Positions 1 to 6,653 of a stretch of DNA of 8,374 nt are shown here, in pieces (within the stretch, counting starts at the first letter, position 1; each line of letters opens with the position of its first letter). The translations under genes were made by a program, and so were the position numbers. The notes below the pieces were generated by a model. That model ran no database searches and was not told where the DNA came from. It was given only the letters and a program-made list of their open reading frames with translations. This DNA is from an uncultured Lachnospiraceae bacterium (lineage in GTDB: Bacteria; Bacillota; Clostridia; Lachnospirales; Lachnospiraceae): NCBI GenBank assembly GCA_946533525.1, contig CAMNBW010000054.1:1-8374 (forward strand), written 5' to 3'.

Positions 1-83
1 CTTTGCGGAGGGAGTTTAATAATATAGATTTATTAAGTGGAAAAAGTAAGTTGACTGGATAATGATGAATATAGAGGGCCGAC

Positions 84-905
84 ATGGGAATATATCTTAA
101 TCCGAACAATGAAAATTTCAGAAGTATAATGTCAGGAGATGTATATGTGGATAAATCTCTGATGATAGCTGTGACAAACAAATTCATAGACAAGGGAAAT
201 AAGTATATCTGTATGTCACGTCCCAGGAGGTTTGGAAAGACTATCGCCGGCAATATGCTATCAGCGTATTACTCAAAGGGCTGTGATTCATCGGAGCTCT
301 TTAAAAATCTGAAGATAGCGTCCGATCCCGGGTATGAATCCAAACGGAATGCGTTTAATGTTATAAAGCTTGATATGAACAGTGAGTATCAGAATGTTAC
401 GGATAAAAGCAGAATGCTTATGGTTCTGACCTCAGATATAAGAAAGGAAATGCGGGAAGAGTTTCCCGGTATTGTTTTTGAAAATGATGACACTGTCGCA
501 AGATGCATTCAGAAGGTCTATGCGGCTACCGGGGAAACTTTTGTTATTATAATGGATGAATATGATGTTCTGGTCCGTGAACAGGTCGACCAAAAGCTTT
601 TTGATGAATATCTTGGTTTTTTAAATGGGCTTTTTAAGAGCGATACACTTCGTCCTGCAATTTCACTGGCATATCTTACCGGGATTTTGCCGATAGTCAG
701 AGATAAGGTACAGAGTAAACTGAATAATTTCAAAGAATATACAATACTGAATTCCAAGCAGCTTGCCGGATTTATAGGGTTTAAAGAAGAGGAAGTCCGG
801 GGGCTTTGTAAAGAGTACGGGGTTGATTTTGAGGAATGCAGGCAGTGGTACGATGAAAAGGCAAAGACACATAGCTGCAAGATAGAGCTGTTTGATAAAA
901 ACTGA
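84..905 (+). CDS. AAA-ATPase-like protein, internally deleted and lacking its C-terminal nuclease domain
   Basis: The 273-residue product matches the N-terminal half of the AAA-ATPase-like/DUF1703 family (PF09820, usually followed by a C-terminal PD-(D/E)XK nuclease, PF08011), whose members run to about 520-580 residues. Visible elements are the opening GIYLNP, the YVDKS segment at 21-25, the Walker A-like SRPRRFGKT at 45-53, the Walker B-like FVIIMDEYD at 153-161, and the conserved YLTGILPI at 197-204. Homology reads normally to QWYD (254-257), where relatives continue into WYDGY. Here it switches to EKAKTHSCKIE, which resembles the last residues of the family (from memory, a YDxxxKxHxCxIE tail). 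An in-frame internal deletion of roughly 250-300 codons would explain this. The start follows AGAGGG at 73-78, five bases upstream. The cellular role of the family is poorly known. This copy is probably a decaying pseudogene, although the frame is intact and ATP binding might persist. Confidence 0.8.
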   Translation: MGIYLNPNNENFRSIMSGDVYVDKSLMIAVTNKFIDKGNKYICMSRPRRFGKTIAGNMLSAYYSKGCDSSELFKNLKIASDPGYESKRNAFNVIKLDMNSEYQNVTDKSRMLMVLTSDIRKEMREEFPGIVFENDDTVARCIQKVYAATGETFVIIMDEYDVLVREQVDQKLFDEYLGFLNGLFKSDTLRPAISLAYLTGILPIVRDKVQSKLNNFKEYTILNSKQLAGFIGFKEEEVRGLCKEYGVDFEECRQWYDEKAKTHSCKIELFDKN

Positions 906-966
906 ATATTGAGCGCGATTAAGATCATGGAATTATTGGACTAATACCCTACCCACTCCCCGCCCA

Positions 967-995
967 TTGTGGAGAAAGGCATACGATGATACAAT
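967..995 (+). promoter_or_regulatory. Candidate sigma-A-type promoter for the flavin reductase-rubredoxin gene
   Basis: TTGTGG at 967-972 and TACAAT at 990-995 are separated by 17 bases. The -10 box matches the consensus in five of six positions and the -35 box in three. Transcription would start near base 1002, leaving a leader of about 88 bases before the ATG at 1090. The rest of the 906-1089 gap holds no other gene I can support and no convincing terminator for the upstream gene. Confidence 0.42.
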
Positions 996-1075
996 ATGAA
1001 TAACTATGGCGTGGACGATAATCACGGTAAATGGGATTTGGGAAACGTAAAAACAGGATAACAATTTTTTGAAAA

Positions 1076-1081
1076 AGGAGG
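1076..1081 (+). promoter_or_regulatory. Strong Shine-Dalgarno site that fixes the start at 1090
   Basis: AGGAGG lies eight bases before the ATG at 1090. A longer reading from a TTG at 1069 would put this ribosome binding site inside the coding sequence and add a non-conserved MKKEDEQ. The ATG at 1090 is therefore preferred. Confidence 0.85.
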
Positions 1082-1089
1082 ATGAACAG

Positions 1090-1707
1090 ATGAATAACAA
1101 GGCAATGTTTAAACTTTCATATGGATTGTTTGTTGTTACCGCACGGCGTGGGGATAAGGACAACGGCTGCATTACGAATACGGCTATTCAGGTGACTTCG
1201 GAGCCTAACAGAATATCGGTTACGATAAATAAAGCGAATTTTACACATGATATGGTTAAGGAGAGCGGAAAATTTACTGTGTCTATTATCAGCGAAGCGG
1301 CGTCTTTTGAGCTCTTCAAGCGCTTTGGTTTTCAGTCGGGACGGGACGTGGATAAGTTTGCCGGCTTTGATTCGTGCAAGCGGGCTGAAAACGGAGCCAT
1401 GATAATTACCGAGGGCACGAACGCCTATATCAGCGCCACGGTCATAAACACCGTCGATCTGGGAACTCACACGATGTTTATAGCCGACGTAACAGATATG
1501 GATATATTGAGCGATACGCCTTCTGCAACTTATACCTACTATCAGTCAAATATAAAGCCCAAGCCGGAAGATACAGGCAAAAAGGTGGACGGGAAAACGG
1601 TTTGGCGCTGCCGTATCTGCGGCTATGAATATGTCGGGGAGGAGCTTCCTGAGGACTTCATCTGTCCGATCTGCAAGCACCCCGCTTCGGATTTTGAAAG
1701 GGTTTAG
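1090..1707 (+). CDS. Flavin reductase-rubredoxin fusion (high molecular weight rubredoxin type)
   Basis: The 205-residue protein has two domains. Residues 1 to about 150 form an FMN-binding split-barrel flavin reductase domain: KLSYGLFVVT at 8-17, the NGCITNTAIQVTSEP stretch at 26-39, and HTMFIADV at 127-134. Residues about 171-205 form a short rubredoxin domain with paired cysteines CxxC at 174/177 and 192/195 (CRICGYEY and CPICKHP), which would hold one Fe(SCys)4 centre. Between them lies a hydrophilic linker rich in K, P, D and G. The architecture matches the clostridial Hrb protein of Moorella, which passes electrons from NADH via FMN and the rubredoxin iron to the A-type flavoprotein FprA for O2 or NO reduction. 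This is cytoplasmic with no signal peptide. FprA is not in the window, so the electron acceptor here is unknown. The next gene starts 43 bases downstream on the same strand with no clear terminator between, so read-through is possible. Confidence 0.9.
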   Translation: MNNKAMFKLSYGLFVVTARRGDKDNGCITNTAIQVTSEPNRISVTINKANFTHDMVKESGKFTVSIISEAASFELFKRFGFQSGRDVDKFAGFDSCKRAENGAMIITEGTNAYISATVINTVDLGTHTMFIADVTDMDILSDTPSATYTYYQSNIKPKPEDTGKKVDGKTVWRCRICGYEYVGEELPEDFICPICKHPASDFERV

Positions 1708-1750
1708 GTTTTCGAATACCCCCGGAAAAGAATTATGAGGTAGATGCTCG

Positions 1751-3511
1751 ATGGGCATTCAGATGCTAAAAAAAATCAATTATGTTCTGGACAGAGGCCA
1801 GAAGATAAGGCTGCTGATCTTATTGGCAGCCATTATCATCGGGGCTTTGTTCGAGACCCTGGGTGTGTCGGCGGTATTGCCGCTGATAACCGTGGTGACC
1901 GATCCGGATATATTGAATGAGGATAATAATTATTCAAAACTGGCTAAATTCCTCAATATTAACGATGTGCGCACCTTTATCCTGCTGATGGCTGTTACAT
2001 TGATTGCGGTATATATAGTTAAGAATATATATATTCTTTTTATGTATAATCTTCAGTACCGCTATACCTATAATAACCAGAGGCGTGTGTCCTACCGGCT
2101 CATGGAGTGCTATCTGAGCCAGGACTATCTCTTTCATACCTCCCACAACGTGGCGGAGCTGCAGAGAAATGTCACTGCGGATGTAAATGGTTTTTTTCAG
2201 GTGGTCTTAAATGTCATTCAGCTTTTTACGGAAGGCGTGACCTGTGCTGCGCTGGTGGTCTTCCTTCTGATGCAGGATGTGGCGACGACAATTGCCGTAA
2301 TAGTTCTTCTGACCCTGTTTATGCTGGTGGTAGTTCTGGTTTTAAGAAAGCGTATGACAAGGCTTGGAGAGGAGAACCGCAAAGTGGGTGCGCTTTTATA
2401 TAAGTGGGTGTCCCAGTCCTTTGGGGGGATCAAGGAAGTAAAGGTCACAAACAGGGAAAAGTATTTTCTGGACAACTATGATGCGGCCTACAGGCGGCAG
2501 GTCAGTCTGCAGAGAAGGCAGCTGCTCTACGGCATAGCTCCGCGTCCTGTAATGGAAACGGTCTGCATCTGCGGCCTGCTGGGCTTTATCTCCGTCAGAA
2601 TATATCTGGGCGCAAATATAGCAAGCTTTATCCCGATAGTTTCCGTCTTTGCGGTGGCGGCCATAAGAATGCTGCCCTCCTTTAACAGGATAAGCAATAA
2701 TGTTACTGCGATAATGTATAATAAGCCCTCTCTCGAAGCTGTTTACAGGGATCTGTTGGGGATAGAGGAGCTTCGGCAGAAGGTGCTTCGGGACAATACG
2801 GATGATACGAAGATTGAGCTTCAAAAGGGGTTGGAGGTTAAAAACATCAGCTTTTATTACCCTTCGAATCCGGATAAAACCATCATAGACGACATTTCCC
2901 TGACCATTCCGAAGAATAAGTCCGTAGCCCTTATAGGCCCTTCCGGTTCGGGAAAGACTACTCTGGCGGATGTTATCCTGGGGGTTTTGGAGCCCCAGCA
3001 GGGCCATATTTATGCCGATGGCATTGACGTCTATGAACATCTGCATGCCTGGCATAGAATAGTGGGCTACATTCCCCAGGCAATATATCTGATGGATGAT
3101 ACGATACGTGCCAATGTGGCCTTTGGTCAGGATCCGAAGGATATTGATGACGACAGGCTTTGGAGGGCGCTCAAGGAGGCGCAGTTGGACGGCTATGTAA
3201 GGGAGCAGAAGGATGGCCTTGATACTATAGTGGGCGACAGGGGCATCAAGCTTTCCGGCGGTCAGAGGCAGCGTATAGGGATCGCCCGTGCGCTCTACAG
3301 GGAGCCGGAGGTGCTGATCCTCGATGAAGCGACCTCGGCCCTGGATACCGATACGGAAACTGCAGTTATGGAGTCCATCGATGCCCTGTCGGGGACGAAG
3401 ACTATGATCATCATCGCACACCGCCTAACTACTATCAGGAATTGTGATATAATCTACGAGGTAAAGGACGGGAAACTCCGTCAACGGGATAAGAAGGAAG
3501 TGATAAACTGA
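1751..3511 (+). CDS. PglK-like ABC transporter (fused permease and ATPase), probable lipid-linked glycan flippase
   Basis: The 586-residue half-transporter has an N-terminal type-I exporter membrane domain, with hydrophobic segments near 20-47, 75-100, 152-172, 176-198, 262-283 and 288-306, followed by an ATP-binding domain from about 360. The ATPase motifs are complete: Walker A GPSGSGKT 396-403, Q-loop Q443 in YIPQ, signature LSGGQRQR 501-508, Walker B VLILDEATSALD 521-532 and H-loop His557. It should work as a homodimer in the cytoplasmic membrane. Length, the GALFETLGVSAVLPLI segment and the YRDLLGIEE-like linker recall Campylobacter PglK, which flips undecaprenyl-pyrophosphate-linked oligosaccharides. 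The adjoining sugar-modifying genes favour the same kind of substrate, but other lipid or peptide exporters of this fold cannot be excluded. GAGG at 1737-1740 lies ten bases before the chosen ATG; Met5 is a less likely start. The aminotransferase gene begins one base after this stop, so translational coupling is likely. Confidence 0.88.
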   Translation: MGIQMLKKINYVLDRGQKIRLLILLAAIIIGALFETLGVSAVLPLITVVTDPDILNEDNNYSKLAKFLNINDVRTFILLMAVTLIAVYIVKNIYILFMYNLQYRYTYNNQRRVSYRLMECYLSQDYLFHTSHNVAELQRNVTADVNGFFQVVLNVIQLFTEGVTCAALVVFLLMQDVATTIAVIVLLTLFMLVVVLVLRKRMTRLGEENRKVGALLYKWVSQSFGGIKEVKVTNREKYFLDNYDAAYRRQVSLQRRQLLYGIAPRPVMETVCICGLLGFISVRIYLGANIASFIPIVSVFAVAAIRMLPSFNRISNNVTAIMYNKPSLEAVYRDLLGIEELRQKVLRDNTDDTKIELQKGLEVKNISFYYPSNPDKTIIDDISLTIPKNKSVALIGPSGSGKTTLADVILGVLEPQQGHIYADGIDVYEHLHAWHRIVGYIPQAIYLMDDTIRANVAFGQDPKDIDDDRLWRALKEAQLDGYVREQKDGLDTIVGDRGIKLSGGQRQRIGIARALYREPEVLILDEATSALDTDTETAVMESIDALSGTKTMIIIAHRLTTIRNCDIIYEVKDGKLRQRDKKEVIN

Positions 3512-3512
3512 C

Positions 3513-4607
3513 ATGCCGACTCTGGTTACACGTTCGTCGATGCCGGCGCTGGATGAATATATTGAAGAGATAAGATCCATATGGGATACTCATTGGCTGA
3601 CCAATATGGGCACAAAGCATAATGAGCTTACGGAGGAGCTGCAGAAGTATCTGGGAGTTCCCTGTGTTTCTTTGGTCGTGAACGGACATATGGCTCTGGA
3701 AAATGCCATAAGGGCGCTGAAGCTGGAAGGGGAGATAATTACCACTCCCTTTACTTTTGCGTCTACTACTCATGCGATTGTGAGAACCGGGCTTACACCG
3801 GTATTCTGCGATATTGACCCTTCGGATTACACAATGGACGTTTCCGGGATAGAGGCGCTCATAACCGATAAGACCTCTGCGATAATGCCGGTGCATGTAT
3901 ATGGAAATATCTGCAATGTGGAGGAGATACAGTCCATAGCAGACAGACACGGGCTTAAGGTGATCTACGACGCCGCCCATGCCTTCGGCGAAACCCTTGA
4001 CGGTGTCGGCATCGGTAATTTTGGCGACATCTCCTGTTTCAGTTTTCATGCGACCAAGGTGTTTCATACCATAGAGGGCGGGGCAGCGGTTTTCAAGGAT
4101 AAAAGCCTGGCAGATACCCTTCATTATCTGAGAGACTTCGGGATTCTCGATGAAGAGCGTATCGTTGAAACAGGCGGCAATGCGAAAATGAATGAATTCT
4201 GTGCAGCCATGGGACTTTGTAATCTTCGCCACCTTGATGCTGAGATCCTGAAAAGAAAAGCCGTCTATGAAAGATATACAGAGCGCCTTGAGGGCGTAAA
4301 AGGCCTCAGATTAAATAAAATAAGGCCGGAGGTAAAGAGTAATTACGCATATTTTCCTATAGTGGTGGATACGCAGTTCGCAAAGACCAGGGATGAAATT
4401 CAAAAGCTCCTTGCTGAAAACGGGATCTATTCAAGGAAGTATTTTTATCCCCTGACCAGTGAATTCGACTGCTACAGGGATAAGTATAATTCCAATCTGA
4501 CCCCGGTGGCCCTTGATGTCAGCCACAAAGTGCTGACCCTGCCGATGTTTGCCGATCTGGCGCTGGAAGAAGTGGACAGGATCTGCGATATTATTCTCCA
4601 AACCTGA
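3513..4607 (+). CDS. DegT/DnrJ/EryC1/StrS-family PLP-dependent sugar aminotransferase
   Basis: The 364-residue protein is a full-length DegT-type aminotransferase. These enzymes transfer an amino group, usually from glutamate, to a keto group of an NDP-sugar. The PLP-binding lysine is Lys182 in SFHATK (177-182), followed by the conserved glycine turn EGGA at 188-191. Asp153 and His156 in YDAAHA would contact the cofactor ring. NGHMALENA near 57-65 is the usual phosphate-binding and substrate region, and PFTFASTTHA at 79-88 is family-typical. The N-terminal layout (PALDEY, then IWDTHWLTNMG) resembles the VioA/FdtB/QdtB group that makes 3- or 4-amino-dideoxy sugars, but I cannot decide the substrate or position. 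AAGGAAG at 3494-3500 provides ribosome binding inside the end of the ABC gene. The stop lies 17 bases inside the convergent epimerase gene, and the probable transcript terminator is at 4650-4683. Confidence 0.92.
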   Translation: MPTLVTRSSMPALDEYIEEIRSIWDTHWLTNMGTKHNELTEELQKYLGVPCVSLVVNGHMALENAIRALKLEGEIITTPFTFASTTHAIVRTGLTPVFCDIDPSDYTMDVSGIEALITDKTSAIMPVHVYGNICNVEEIQSIADRHGLKVIYDAAHAFGETLDGVGIGNFGDISCFSFHATKVFHTIEGGAAVFKDKSLADTLHYLRDFGILDEERIVETGGNAKMNEFCAAMGLCNLRHLDAEILKRKAVYERYTERLEGVKGLRLNKIRPEVKSNYAYFPIVVDTQFAKTRDEIQKLLAENGIYSRKYFYPLTSEFDCYRDKYNSNLTPVALDVSHKVLTLPMFADLALEEVDRICDIILQT

Positions 4608-5508
4608 CCCTGGCCTTCCATCCCGTATCGCGTTTTATTTTATCAACTGACGGCTGAAGTGAGACTATCGCTTCGGCCGTTTTATCATAGTGAATCGTGG
4701 GGACAGAAGAACCTTCTGCGTTTTTGTGCGGGTCGAAAGCTGCGGCCCGGGAGGTATTTACGGACCTTGCGATGATCTCAATAAATTCTTTTAGGGGTCT
4801 GAAATCTCCGTTTGCAATATTATAGATTTCTCCGGCTTTTCCATGTTCGCCCAGGGCGATTAGGGCTTCTGCGCAGTCGCCGGCATCCAGATAGTCCCAG
4901 TTTTGCAGCCCGGGGGTCACATGCGGCTCCTCGCCGTTTTTAAGGCTGTTTATCACATACCGTACCAGAGTATGCTCAGGCTCGTATTTTCCGTAAAGAC
5001 TGAAGATCCGCCCCCATATCCACTGAAGTCCAAGCTGCTCTGCCCTGCGCTTTGAAAGATACATTGCGGCGGTTTTGGCGGCGCCGTAAGCGCTGAAGGG
5101 ATTTGGCATCATATCCTCGGTCTGCGTTTTATCGGTGATACCGTACTCGGCCTGGGAACCGGTGCAGATAAACCGAGTGCAGCCCAGGGCCGAAGCGGCT
5201 TCCAGAGCGTTTATCGTATCGCCGATATTGTCATACTGCACCTTAAAATCGTCCCGGCCTCCGACCCAGGCCAGGTGATAGAAGGTGTCAGGCTTGCACG
5301 GTGCAAGAGTGTCCGGCAGCGCCGATATATCGCTTATATCCAGTTCGATGCAATTAAGCCTGCCGCCTGTTAAAAGCGGTTCGAGCCGCTTATTGTGACC
5401 TGAACCCGGCCGCAATATGGCGTAAACCGTATATCCGTGCTCTATGAGTTTTTCAGTAAGGTTGCAGCCCGCAAAACCGGCAGCGCCTGTGACTATCACC
5501 GTATTCAT
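4591..5508 (-). CDS. NAD(P)-dependent epimerase/dehydratase, extended SDR family, probable NDP-sugar modifying
   Basis: The 305-residue protein is a complete extended short-chain dehydrogenase. The dinucleotide-binding motif is TGAAGFAG at 7-14 (Gly8, Gly11, Gly14). Asp57 and Asp60 in LDISD fit the second-strand position. YHLAW at 77-81 and the QYDNIGDT segment at 91-98 are family-typical. The catalytic set is probably Ser118 in CTGSQAEYG, Tyr141 and Lys145 (YGAAK). The C-terminal part, with WDYLDAGDCAEAL at 204-216 and YNIANG at 229-234, is the usual sugar-nucleotide-binding region. Such enzymes epimerise, dehydrate or reduce the sugar of NDP-hexoses. GSQAEYG is reminiscent of CDP- or dTDP-deoxysugar reductases/epimerases, but the reaction cannot be set from sequence alone. 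The start has only a weak GGCGGG site about eight bases upstream. The gene is on the strand opposite its neighbours, converging with the aminotransferase and diverging from the methyltransferase. Confidence 0.9.
   Translation of the reverse strand: MNTVIVTGAAGFAGCNLTEKLIEHGYTVYAILRPGSGHNKRLEPLLTGGRLNCIELDISDISALPDTLAPCKPDTFYHLAWVGGRDDFKVQYDNIGDTINALEAASALGCTRFICTGSQAEYGITDKTQTEDMMPNPFSAYGAAKTAAMYLSKRRAEQLGLQWIWGRIFSLYGKYEPEHTLVRYVINSLKNGEEPHVTPGLQNWDYLDAGDCAEALIALGEHGKAGEIYNIANGDFRPLKEFIEIIARSVNTSRAAAFDPHKNAEGSSVPTIHYDKTAEAIVSLQPSVDKIKRDTGWKARVRFGE
4650..4683 (+). terminator. Intrinsic terminator for the plus-strand ABC-aminotransferase transcript, inside the antisense epimerase gene
   Basis: Bases 4650-4662 pair with 4668-4680 over 13 base pairs, including two G-U wobbles, around the five-base loop 4663-4667. 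A short T-run (4680-4683, then ATC) follows. The hairpin begins 42 bases after the aminotransferase stop. On the minus strand the same hairpin is followed by GATAAAATAAAA, which lacks a T-run, so it should act only in the plus direction. Those bases also encode about residues 278-288 of the epimerase (AEAIVSLQPSV). Confidence 0.68.
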
Positions 5509-5611
5509 TGATATATCCCGCCTTATTTTTTTATGCTATAATACGATTTGTATATTATACATATTTCATATTGCATATTATATATAAATTCTTTAAAAGT
5601 GGATATAAATA
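5509..5611. promoter_or_regulatory. AT-rich divergent promoter region between the epimerase and methyltransferase genes
   Basis: These 103 bases separate two divergent start codons and are strikingly AT-rich compared with the flanking genes. On the minus strand TATAAT occurs at 5559-5554 and again at 5582-5577, but neither has a good -35 box at normal spacing. A 13-base perfect palindrome (TGTATA-T-TATACA, 5549-5561) covers the first of these and the expected plus-strand start point, so it could be an operator. The base bias makes chance palindromes more likely, so this is tentative. Confidence 0.5.
5534..5542 (+). promoter_or_regulatory. Extended -10 promoter for the methyltransferase and membrane-protein genes
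   Basis: TGCTATAAT is a perfect -10 hexamer with the upstream TGn extension, which can work without a good -35 box. None is seen at 16-18 bases; TTGATA at 5508-5513 is 23 bases away. Transcription would begin near 5549, giving a leader of about 63 bases. Confidence 0.5.
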
Positions 5612-6646
5612 ATGAATGATAATATTTACGGAAAAAGTGTGGGAGAAATCCTTAAGATCAAGAATGATTTTTTTGAGCACAATGACAAGATGCTTGAATT
5701 GTCCAGCCACCAGGCAGACGCTCTTTTGCGCCAGCCGGAGAGAAAGGTCTGTAAGATATGCGGCGAGCCCATAAGCGGCGAGAAGCTGTATACTAGCCAG
5801 AGGATGGACTATTTTTTGTGCGGGAAATGCGGCCATGTGAATTCAAGGTATGAGGACACGCCGGATTTCGCCAAAGCTGTTTATATAACGGATAATTATG
5901 AATATAACTACTCCGAGGCGGACAAGGCCGCCTACTTAAACCGCATGGAAAATATCTATATTCCCAAGGCGAAATTTTTGTTGGATACCTTGAAGGGCTG
6001 GGGGCTTGAGCAGGAAGACATCAAGCTTTTGGACGACGGAGCCGGCAGCGGGTATTTTGTGCGGGCCTGTCAGGAGCTGGGAATCCGCGCTCTCGGAATA
6101 GAGATCTCGAAGGCGCAGGTGGAGTTTGCCAACAAAATGGCCGAGGCCGAGATATTAAGGGCTGTGGACAGCGAAGCAATAGCCGGCATTATTGAGAAAG
6201 CGGATTTTAATGTGCTGTCCGGCATAGGTGTTTTTGAACATATAATAAATCTGGATGAGATCTTATCGGCTATTCGGGGAAATTCGAATATTGAGTACGT
6301 GTATCTTTCGGTGCCCTGCTTCTCCATGAGCTGTGTTTTTGAAGCGGCGAACCAGCATTGCTATAACAGGCATGCCGGAGGAACCCATACCCATCTCTTT
6401 TCCGATAAATCCCTTGAATTCATGGCGGAGAAGATGGGCTTTAGCGTAGGGAGGACCTGGAAATTCGGCTCGGATATGATGGATATGTACAGGATGCTCT
6501 GCGTAAGCCTGGATCAGAACGGCAACTCCGCTTTAAAGGAATATTTTGCACCGAAGTTTTTAAACATGATAGACGACCTGCAGCTTGTGGTTGACAAGAA
6601 TGAATTCGCCTCCGAGGTTCACGCGATCTTAAGAAGGAAAGCATAA
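5612..6646 (+). CDS. Class I SAM-dependent methyltransferase with N-terminal four-cysteine element
   Basis: The 344-residue protein begins with a helical-looking stretch of about 40 residues, then two CxxC pairs (Cys47/50 in CKIC, Cys70/73 in CGKC) that probably bind a metal ion such as zinc. The Rossmann methyltransferase domain follows: motif I LLDDGAGSGYF at 139-149, the acidic residue after strand 2 at Glu164 (GIEIS), and the post-strand-4 motif GVFEHI at 206-211. HTHLFSDKSLEFM at 259-271 is typical of the Methyltransf_23 type. A Cys4 N-terminus before this fold is known in NDP-sugar C-methyltransferases of the TylC3 kind, but those are nearer 410 residues, and O- or N-methylation is equally possible. 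The substrate may be a nucleotide-linked or lipid-linked sugar, judged only from context. The start has a modest AGTGGA site at 5598-5603. The next gene begins seven bases after the stop, so the two form an operon. Confidence 0.85.
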   Translation: MNDNIYGKSVGEILKIKNDFFEHNDKMLELSSHQADALLRQPERKVCKICGEPISGEKLYTSQRMDYFLCGKCGHVNSRYEDTPDFAKAVYITDNYEYNYSEADKAAYLNRMENIYIPKAKFLLDTLKGWGLEQEDIKLLDDGAGSGYFVRACQELGIRALGIEISKAQVEFANKMAEAEILRAVDSEAIAGIIEKADFNVLSGIGVFEHIINLDEILSAIRGNSNIEYVYLSVPCFSMSCVFEAANQHCYNRHAGGTHTHLFSDKSLEFMAEKMGFSVGRTWKFGSDMMDMYRMLCVSLDQNGNSALKEYFAPKFLNMIDDLQLVVDKNEFASEVHAILRRKA

Positions 6647-6653
6647 GTAAGCT

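Noticed and set aside
16..36. Inverted repeat TTAATAA...TTATTAA near the left edge
   Set aside because: All-AT seven-base arms with no following T-run; not convincing as a terminator, and too close to the edge to judge as an operator.
946..974. GC-rich stretch with CCAC...GTGG, considered as a terminator after the ATPase-like gene
   Set aside because: The stem is only four base pairs and no T-run follows; the 3' part overlaps the better-supported -35 region.
996..1061. A 21-codon open frame starting MNNYGVDD in the gap before the flavin reductase gene
   Set aside because: Its ATG overlaps the end of the proposed promoter, so it would lie upstream of the transcript start. It has no ribosome binding site and no recognisable similarity.
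2021..2038. Perfect 18-base AT-rich palindrome followed by T residues, resembling a terminator or operator
   Set aside because: It lies deep in the ABC membrane domain and encodes KNIYIL-type residues. The stem is almost all A-T and would be weak, so it is more likely a by-product of ATA/TAT codons.
2396..3421. A 341-codon minus-strand open frame antisense to the ABC transporter
   Set aside because: It is a shadow of the strongly supported ATPase domain on the plus strand. Its translation shows no domain, and it lacks a ribosome binding site.
3435..4232. A 265-codon minus-strand open frame antisense to the aminotransferase
   Set aside because: It overlaps a full-length PLP enzyme with intact catalytic lysine, and its own translation has no recognisable motifs.
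4519..4538. Inverted repeat GTCAGC...GCTGAC near the aminotransferase 3' end, considered as a minus-strand terminator
   Set aside because: The stem is short and no T-run follows on either strand, and it is fully inside coding sequence.
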